This document shows, in pieces, positions 5,415 through 13,000 of a stretch of DNA of 13,890 nt. Under the pieces are notes generated by a model. It saw only the letters and a program-made list of their open reading frames with translations. It was not told the origin of the DNA and searched no databases. Positions within the stretch are counted from its first letter, which is position 1. Every line of letters starts with the position of its first letter. The position numbers and the translations under genes were made by a program. This stretch comes from an uncultured Opitutia bacterium. Its GTDB lineage: Bacteria; Verrucomicrobiota; Verrucomicrobiia; Opitutales; Opitutaceae. The stretch is from assembly GCA_937952235.1 (NCBI GenBank), contig CALFZM010000172.1, forward strand, positions 1 to 13,890. Reading direction: 5' to 3'.

Positions 5415-8231
5415 ATGAATACTCGCCCCCTCCCTGCGTCCGTGCTCGCCGTGCTCGCCGCCGCCCTGCTGGGTGCGGCCGTGCCGCTGTCGCCGGCGCG
5501 CGCCGCGCAAAGCTCGACGACGGAAGCTAAGATCCGGCTCATGTCCGACGCGCTGCGGGCCCGTGATGCGGGCGACCTGGCCGGCGCGCGCAAGGCGCTC
5601 GAGCAGCTCACGGCCCTTTCGCCCAACGATCCCGCCGTGCAGAAGCTGCGCTCGGAAATCGAGACCCAGGCGGTCGCCCAGCAGCAGGCACTCGCCCAGC
5701 GCGCCGCCGCCCGCGAGGCCGCGCTGTCCGCGCCGCCCGTCCCGCCGGCGCCCACGCCGCCGGCCGCGCCGGCGCAGATGATCGACGTCCGCATTCCCGA
5801 TCCCGGCCAGGCCGTCGTTCCCTCCGCCGCCGATCGCGAGGCCGAGGCGCTGGCCCGCGCCGAAACCGCGCGCATCATCCAGCTGGTCGCCGACGGCGAG
5901 GTGCAGCTCGCCGCCGTCCGCCGCCAGCTTCGCGCCGGCCAGGCGGAGGAAGCGATCGCCTCGATCGATGCCGCGCTGGGCAGCCTGCCGGCCAATCCGA
6001 TGACCCAGAAGCTGATCGCCGACCTGAAGAAGGAGAAGGCCACGGCGCTGCTCGATCGCGCCCAGGCCGCGCTCAAGCGCGGCGATGTCGCCGCCGCCCG
6101 CACCGCGATGACCGTGCACGGCCAGCTCGCGCCGTCGTCGTCGCGCTCCCAGGGCATCGAACGCCAGATTGCCCGGGCGGAGGCCACGCCGGTGGTCGCC
6201 GCCGTGGATCCGGTCTTCGCCGCCGACCGCGCCGCCACCGCCCAGCTCATCGCCAAGGGACGCGCGCAATACGTCGCCGGTGATATCGACGGCGCGCAGG
6301 AGACCTTTCGCGCGATCGAAGCGCAGGAGCCGGACAACACCGTGGCCAAGGGTTTCCTGCTGCGGATCGCCGAGGAAAAGACCGAGACCGGCGCGCTCAA
6401 TCGCGAGAAGACGCGCGCCCAGCTCCTCGAGGAGGTGGCCAAGAGCTGGCAGCGCCCGGGAATCTACCAGGAGCGCCCTCGCGAGTCCGATCCCGCCGCC
6501 GCCGTCGGACCGCTCCAGAAGAAGATCACCGAGATCACGCTCCCGGCCGTCAGCTTCACCCGCGCGCCGCTGGGCGAAGTGGTCACGTCGCTGAGCGCCA
6601 TTTCCGAGGAGTTCGACACCGCCGGCACCGGCGGCGTGAAGGGCGTCAATGTCGTCCTGCTCGATCCCACCAATCGCAACCCCACCGTCACGCTCACGCT
6701 CCGCAACGCGTCGCTCAAACGCGTGCTCGATTTCGTGACGGAGGCCGTCGGCTACCAGTACGAGATCCAGGCTGATGCGGTCGTCGTTCGCCCCGGCGGC
6801 GAGACGACCACGCTCGAGACGCAGTTCTTTCCCGTGACGCGCGCCACGGTGCTGCGGATGACGGGCATGTCCTCGTCCAGCGGCGCGACCGCAACCCGCG
6901 ATCCCTATTCCCCGGCGGCGACCGCGGCCGCCGCGGCGCCTTCCGACGCGCCGACGACGGGCGGCGAGGCCGCCTCGATGCGCGCCTTCCTCCAGCAGGC
7001 CGGCGTCAGCTTCACCGTCGAGGGCAGCTCCCTCGCTTACGACGGCTCGGCCATCATCGTCACGCAGTCGCCGCGCAACATCGAGCGCATCCGCAACATT
7101 CTCGCCCGGTACAACGACGTCCGCCAGGTCGAGATCGAAGCCAAGTTCATGGAAGTCCAGGAAGGCGCGCTCGAGGAACTCGGCGTCACCTGGAACCTCT
7201 CCCGCCGCGGCATCGCGCGCGTGAACCCGACGACGGGCGCGCCGGTGCTCGACGCGAACGGCCGGCAGATTTTCGACCCGCAGGAAACGTACTCCACCGG
7301 CGGCGTCACGCGCCCGCTGTTCAGCGCGTTTCCCAGCACCTCCAACCAGAACGCCCTGACGATCACCGACGGCACCACCGGCATCTCCGTGCCGGTGGCC
7401 CCCGCGCAGATCCCGGGCGGCGTGCAGCTCGGCGCCGTCGCCACCGCGCTCGGCAACATCGCCGGCTTCGTCGGCGAGTTCGATGTCAGCGCCGCGGTCC
7501 GCGCGCTTTCGCAGAAGCAGGGCACCGACCTGCTGAGCTCGCCCAAGCTGACGGTGCTTTCCGGCAATCCCGCCAACATCACCGTGGCCCAGGAGCTGCG
7601 GTATCCCCAGAGCTACGGCGAAATCCAGAGCCAGGTCGGTTCCGGAGCCGCCACGGGCGCCGCCGGCATCAGCTCGGCCGGCGTCACCATCACCGCGGGC
7701 ACGCCGCAGGAATTCACGTCCCGCAACGTCGGCGTCGAACTCAAGGTCACGCCGACCGTCGAAGAGGACGACTACAGCATCAGCCTCGATCTCACCCCGC
7801 GCGTCACCGAGTTCGAGGGTTTCGTCGAATACGGCGGCCCCAGCGTCGCCATCGCCTCCGGCGTCACCGTCACGGTGCCCCCCGGATTCTACCAGCCGAT
7901 CTTCTCCGTGCGCGACATTGCCACGAAGGTCACGATCTGGGACGGCGCGACGCTCGTCATGGGCGGCCTCACCCGCGAGGAGGTGAAGAAGGTCAACGAC
8001 AAGGTGCCGTTCTTTGGCGACATCCCGCTCGTCGGACGGCTTTTCCGCTCCAAGGGCGAAAGCGCGCAGAAGCGCAACCTGCTCATCTTCGTCACGGCCA
8101 ACCTCGTGAGTCCCGGCGGTTCGCCGAAGAAGCAGTCGCTCAAGAGCACGCCGGCCAACTCGCTCTTCCAGAATCCGACCATCGTGACCCCGGCCAGCGC
8201 CGAACCCCGCACGCGCAGCGGCGCCAAGTAA
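5415..8231 (+). CDS. Amuc_1098-like type IV pilus secretin with TPR-like N-terminus
   Basis: A 938-residue outer-membrane secretin (PilQ/GspD superfamily). The ATG at 5415 is preferred over the TTG at 5400 because it opens directly onto a signal peptide (basic TR, hydrophobic 9-24, cut near ARA-A at about 30). Four degenerate TPR-like helical pairs follow at about 46-83, 168-205, 216-253 and 278-318, separated by Ala/Pro linkers (for example 106-122). A secretin N-domain (about 370-460) contains LTLRNASLKRVLDFV. A second N-domain (about 465-565) carries an Ser/Ala/Thr-rich insert (485-518) and ends in SPRNIERIRNILARYN. The pore domain (about 570-895) has VEIEAKFMEVQEG, DLLSSPKLTVLSG, the membrane-lip region VPFFGDIPLVGRLFR (864-878) and LLIFVTANLV. 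There is no lipobox. The channel would give the pilus-like apparatus its outer-membrane exit. The extended TPR-like start is unlike enterobacterial PilQ, which carries AMIN domains. It is the last recognisable apparatus gene and is followed after 15 bp by the Ig-repeat gene. Confidence 0.92.
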   Translation: MNTRPLPASVLAVLAAALLGAAVPLSPARAAQSSTTEAKIRLMSDALRARDAGDLAGARKALEQLTALSPNDPAVQKLRSEIETQAVAQQQALAQRAAAREAALSAPPVPPAPTPPAAPAQMIDVRIPDPGQAVVPSAADREAEALARAETARIIQLVADGEVQLAAVRRQLRAGQAEEAIASIDAALGSLPANPMTQKLIADLKKEKATALLDRAQAALKRGDVAAARTAMTVHGQLAPSSSRSQGIERQIARAEATPVVAAVDPVFAADRAATAQLIAKGRAQYVAGDIDGAQETFRAIEAQEPDNTVAKGFLLRIAEEKTETGALNREKTRAQLLEEVAKSWQRPGIYQERPRESDPAAAVGPLQKKITEITLPAVSFTRAPLGEVVTSLSAISEEFDTAGTGGVKGVNVVLLDPTNRNPTVTLTLRNASLKRVLDFVTEAVGYQYEIQADAVVVRPGGETTTLETQFFPVTRATVLRMTGMSSSSGATATRDPYSPAATAAAAAPSDAPTTGGEAASMRAFLQQAGVSFTVEGSSLAYDGSAIIVTQSPRNIERIRNILARYNDVRQVEIEAKFMEVQEGALEELGVTWNLSRRGIARVNPTTGAPVLDANGRQIFDPQETYSTGGVTRPLFSAFPSTSNQNALTITDGTTGISVPVAPAQIPGGVQLGAVATALGNIAGFVGEFDVSAAVRALSQKQGTDLLSSPKLTVLSGNPANITVAQELRYPQSYGEIQSQVGSGAATGAAGISSAGVTITAGTPQEFTSRNVGVELKVTPTVEEDDYSISLDLTPRVTEFEGFVEYGGPSVAIASGVTVTVPPGFYQPIFSVRDIATKVTIWDGATLVMGGLTREEVKKVNDKVPFFGDIPLVGRLFRSKGESAQKRNLLIFVTANLVSPGGSPKKQSLKSTPANSLFQNPTIVTPASAEPRTRSGAK

Positions 8232-10085
8232 ACGGTCAATCAAGTGATGTCTGCCATGAAGATGACTCTCTGGTCGATTCGCACCACAGCGACATGTGGA
8301 TTGCTATTTGCACTTTCGATTGCCTTCGCGGCGACTCCTCAAAGCGTTTCGATCACAGCGCCGGCAAACAACGACGCATTGGGCACGCTCATATCTCCGA
8401 ATAATTCGATTACGATTTCTGCGATCGCTCAGGCGAGTGCCGGTGCGGTTATTACCTCGGTCGATTTTCGCGTAAACAACGTTTCAATCGGATTAACGAC
8501 CGGCGCGGCGGCGACAGTCACACCTTCGATTCAATGGTCCCCTACGGCTCCGGGCACCTATGTGCTTACGGCGATCGCTACCGACAGCAGCGCTGCTTCA
8601 AACAATACCCTCACGTCGGCACCGATAACAGTGACCGTAGCAGGGGTTCGGGCGATTTCCGTTACCGCGCCCGCAAATAATGCCACTTTAACGCAAGGAT
8701 CTGAAATTTTCTTGCGTTCTGTCGCGTCCATGTCGGACGGCGTCATTTCTCAGGTCGAGTTTTTCTTAGATTCACCGGCAACGCTTCTTGGCGGTGGCGC
8801 TGTAGCTGCTACACCCTATACAAAGCGCGTAACAATCAATGCGGCAACGGGCGCGCATACAGTTTTTGCTCGTGCAACGCCTGCTGGTGTATCTCCAGCG
8901 TTTGATTCTGCCGGAGTTCAAGTCAACATAGTCGGGGCAATCGGATCTGCGCCGTCCGCGACCATTGTGGCGCCCGGACCCACAGACACTATAGTTGCAA
9001 GCACAAATGTGACTGTCACCGCCACTGCGTCGGACCCCGATGGTACAATTGCAGGTGTGACTTTTTTCGCGGACGGAGAGCAGATTGGTGTGACCGACAC
9101 TGCGGCGCCTTACTCGGTTGTATGGACTCCGACTGCAGCGAAGACGTACGTTCTGACGGCCCAAGTTATAGACAATAACTCGAATGCGCGCCTTTCAGCA
9201 GATCGAAATGTGACTGTCGTGGGGTCCGCCCCGGCAGTTAGCATTACGGCTCCGGCGGCAGGGGTAAATATCGCCACGGGAGTAGCAACCACTATTACTG
9301 CTAATGCAACTGCTGGGACGGGTCTCACAATTACGAGCGTGCAGTTTTCAGTTAACGGTACTCCGATCGGAACTGATACGTCTCCTCCATCGCCATTCAG
9401 TGTAACTTGGACACCGACGACGCCCGGATTGGCAATTTTGACTGCAACAGCCACCGACAGTGCCGGTGGAATTACTATTTCCAACGCGACGAGCGTGAAC
9501 ATCGTTAGCCCGAATGGCGCGCTTGGGGCAACATTGGCAGTCACTGGCTCGACATCGATTCCCGCCGGGTCGTCTCGCCAGGTTACGGTCTCCACGACCC
9601 CCACTACTGGAATTGGCAGAGTCGAGCTGTTGCTTAACGATGATGTGATCGGTGTCGACACAGTCGCGCCATACAGCTTCGTTTTCACCGCACCTCAAGT
9701 ACTTGGCCTTCACCGTCTAAACGCGCGCGTTGTGGATTCGACAGGATTCAGCGCGTTGTCGCCGAACGTTGCGATTACTGTAACTGGGTCGGTGGGAGTA
9801 GCGCCGCTTGTTGCTGTAACTACGCCTTCAGCGAATGCGTTCCTAGCCCCGGCAGCGAACACAACTATCAGCGGGACAGCCTCCGACCCGGACGGGGCAA
9901 TAACAAGCGTTCAGGTATTCGTAAACGACGCATTGCTCGGTCCAGCGACAATCTCCGGGGGGACATGGTCGATCGCTTGGACGACTCCCCCCACTCCAGG
10001 AGTGGCAACTATTACTGCGATTGCCACAGATTTGGCTGGAAACTCCGTTGCTGCTCCTGCTGTGGGAGTAAATATCGCGGACGCA
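8232..10085. other. Lower-GC tract covering the 5' third of the Ig-repeat gene
   Basis: Counted by hand in 60-base lines, GC is 31/60 (8401-8460), 29/60 (9301-9360) and 31/60 (9421-9480), against 40/60 (10141-10200) and 42/60 (11461-11520). Third codon positions show the same contrast: 12 of 20 G/C in the first 20 codons from 9519, 19 of 20 from 10701. The tract begins at or near the end of the secretin gene, itself GC-rich, and ends at the junction of Ig units 6 and 7. It includes the start codon, signal peptide and six repeats. Codons such as GTA, AAT, ACT and TTA are common here and rare to either side. The frame is unbroken across the edge. Acquisition by recombination is the simplest reading, but relaxed codon selection or mis-joined assembly are not excluded. 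Confidence 0.75.
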
Positions 10086-13000
10086 GCCTCTCCCACCATC
10101 ACCCTCGGCATCTCCCCGATCGCCGCCGGCCAGCCGGCCAACACCACGTTTCCGAGCGGGGCCGTGAAGAACTTCGTCGCCACCGTCACCCCGTCCACGG
10201 GACGGGCGATCGTGCGCGTCGAGTTCTTCGTCGACGGCACAAAGGTCGGCGAGGACACGAGCGCGCCGTACACCTTCCGCTACACCGCGCCGGAATTGAA
10301 CCCGGGTGAGGCGAGCCGTCCGCTGGTCTTCGGCGCCCGCGCCACGGACAACGCCGGCGCCGCGCGCGACGTTCAGGTGCCGTTGCTGGTCGTGTCGCCC
10401 GTCGGTGTGCCGCCCACGGTCAACCTCGTCACCCCCGCGAACAACGCGACCGTCGTGCCCAATTCGCCCGTCAGTCTCGCCACCACCGCGCTGGCGACCG
10501 GCGGCTCGATCGCCTCGGTGCAGTTCTACGTCAACGGCAGCCCTGTCGGTATCAACGGCGGCAATGCGCTCACCGCCGCGCCGTACACGTCGACCTTCAC
10601 GCCCACCGCGCCCGGCACCTACGTCATCGACGCGATCGCCACCGATGACCGCGGCAACACCGCGGTCTCGAATGCGTCGACGATCACGGCGGCCTTCGGC
10701 ACGCCGACGGTGACGATCACCTCGCCCAATCCCAACGCCACCGCGCGCGCGACCCCCAACGTCCCGCTCAACATCACCGCCGCCGCTGTCGTCTCCAGCG
10801 GTGCCTCCGTGCTGCTCGTGGAGTTCCTGATCGACGGGGTGCAGGTCGGGGCCGACACGACCGCGCCGTACACCTTTTCGTGGACCCCCACGGTCGCCCA
10901 GCTCGGGCAGCGGGTGCTCACCGCCCGGGTCACCGACACCAACTCGCAGACGGCGACCTCCGTGCCGGTCAACATCAACGTCGCCAACCTCGTCGGCACG
11001 CCGCCCACGGTCACGATCTCGACGCAGCCGGTGCCCGCGCAGGGGCTGCAGACGCTCTCGCAGGTCAGCTTCATCGCCAACGCCGCGGCGTCGGCGACGG
11101 GCGTGACGATCACGAACGTCGAGTTCTTCCTCAACGACATCAGCATCGGTTCCGCCGTGCGCGAGCAGACGACCAACATCTACCGGCTCTCGTACGACTT
11201 CAGCCGATTCGATTTCTCGACCGCGCCGAGCGTGACCGACCCCAATACGGGCGTCACCCGCTACACGCCGATTCCGGTCTATGCGATCGCCCGCGACAGC
11301 AATAACAACCAGACGGTGTCGACCACGGCCAACCTGACCATCTTCCCGTCGACCAGCAGTCCGCCGTCGTTGCAGCTCGCGGCGCTTTCCCAGACCACGA
11401 TCACGCAGGGCCAGCAATTCTTCATCCTGCCCAACTTCAACGATCCGGACGGCACGGTGACGCAGATCCAGCTCTTCGCCAACGGCACGGCCGCTCCCGG
11501 CGGTACGATCGGCAATCCGCAGCAGGGCCAGATCATCACGTTCACGCCGACGACGGCCGGCCGGTTCAACCTCTATGCCGTCGCGACCGATGATTCCGGC
11601 AACACCGTCGTCTCCAGCCCCTCGATCGTCGTCACGGTGAACGCGGTCGCGGCTCCGACGACCACCATCACGCGCCCGGGCGACAACAACACCACCACCA
11701 CGGTCGGTGCGCCGGTGTTCCTGGAAGGCACGGCCGAAAGTCCGAATCCCACGTTCATTCCCACGCTGCAGTTCATCATCACCGGCAGCGGCGGCGGGCG
11801 GACCACCATCAATGGCACCCGCGTAGGCACGACCAATGTCTACCGCGCCATCTGGACGCCGACCACCGCGGATACCTTCCAGGTCTCGACGCAGGCCAAC
11901 ATCGGCACCACCGCCTCGGGCACCAGCACCGTGTCGCGCCGGGTCGTGGTCTCCAACCTGGTGGGGCTGGCACCCACGATCTCGATCACCAATCCGGCGA
12001 CGACGACGACCACGGCTTCGACCCTCAACCTCACCGCGACCGCGACCGACTCCGACGGCTCGGTCGTCGAGGTGGAGTTCTTCGTCAACCGCAACAGCAT
12101 CGGCCTGGCCACGCGCGACCAGCTTGCAAACACCTGGCGCATCACCGCCTCGTTTGTCGGCGCCGCGCTGGGTGCCACCGAGGTCGTGGCCCGGGCCCGC
12201 GACAGCTCCGGCAACGTGGCGGCATCGGCCACGGTGAACATCAACGTGACGGCGGCGTCGAGCATCGCCCCATCCGTGGCCATTACGCCGTCGACGACCA
12301 ACGCCGCCTTCAACCGCCAGGTGCAGCTCCGCGCCAACGCTCGCGACACCGACGGCACCGTGTCGTCGGTGCAGTACTTCGCCAACAACACGAGCCTCGG
12401 CACGTCGACCAACGCCGGCTCGAGTTACCAGGTCAACTGGACGCCGACGACCTCGGGCACCTTCAACGTGTGGGCCGTCGCCACCGACAACTCCGGCATC
12501 ACGACGGTGGCGCCGACGGTCGAGGTGACCGTCCGGCGGAACAATCCGATCCTGGAGGACGCCGCCTTCATCCTGCAGACATACCAGGACGTCGCGAACA
12601 CGACGACGATCAACCCGCTCATCTTCGACGATATCGACGCCCGGCTGGGCGCGGGCTCGCTCACCCGCGCGGAACTGGCCGCCTCGCTCATCACCGAGCC
12701 CGGCTTCCAGGCCCCGGTGAATCTGCTGGCGGGTTACTGGGTGCTGATGGGGCAGTGGCCCACGCCCGCCAACTACAACACCCTGATCGGAACCGCCCGC
12801 GGCAGCCTCGCCAATGCGATGGGAGCGATCATCGGGTCGAACGAATACGTGCTGAAATACGGCGTGACGCCCACCGTCGCCCTCCTCAACAACCCGGCCA
12901 GTGCGATCCCGGCGGATACGTTCATCACCCGGCTTTGGCAGGGCGCCGGTCTGGGCTCGCCGTCCGCGCTCGATAACACCCGCTTCCGCAGCAACAACGT

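Noticed and set aside
3987..8243. An open frame of 1418 codons on the minus strand, antisense to three pilus-like genes
   Set aside because: It mirrors the sense genes in the frame set by their G/C-ending codons. Its product is an Arg/Gly/Ala/Asp-rich low-complexity chain with no domain, and the sense proteins are clear.
8343..12539. Tandem repeats considered as recent DNA duplications or a CRISPR-like array
   Set aside because: Units of about 300 bp share protein motifs but not long identical DNA stretches, and there are no constant short repeats with unique spacers.
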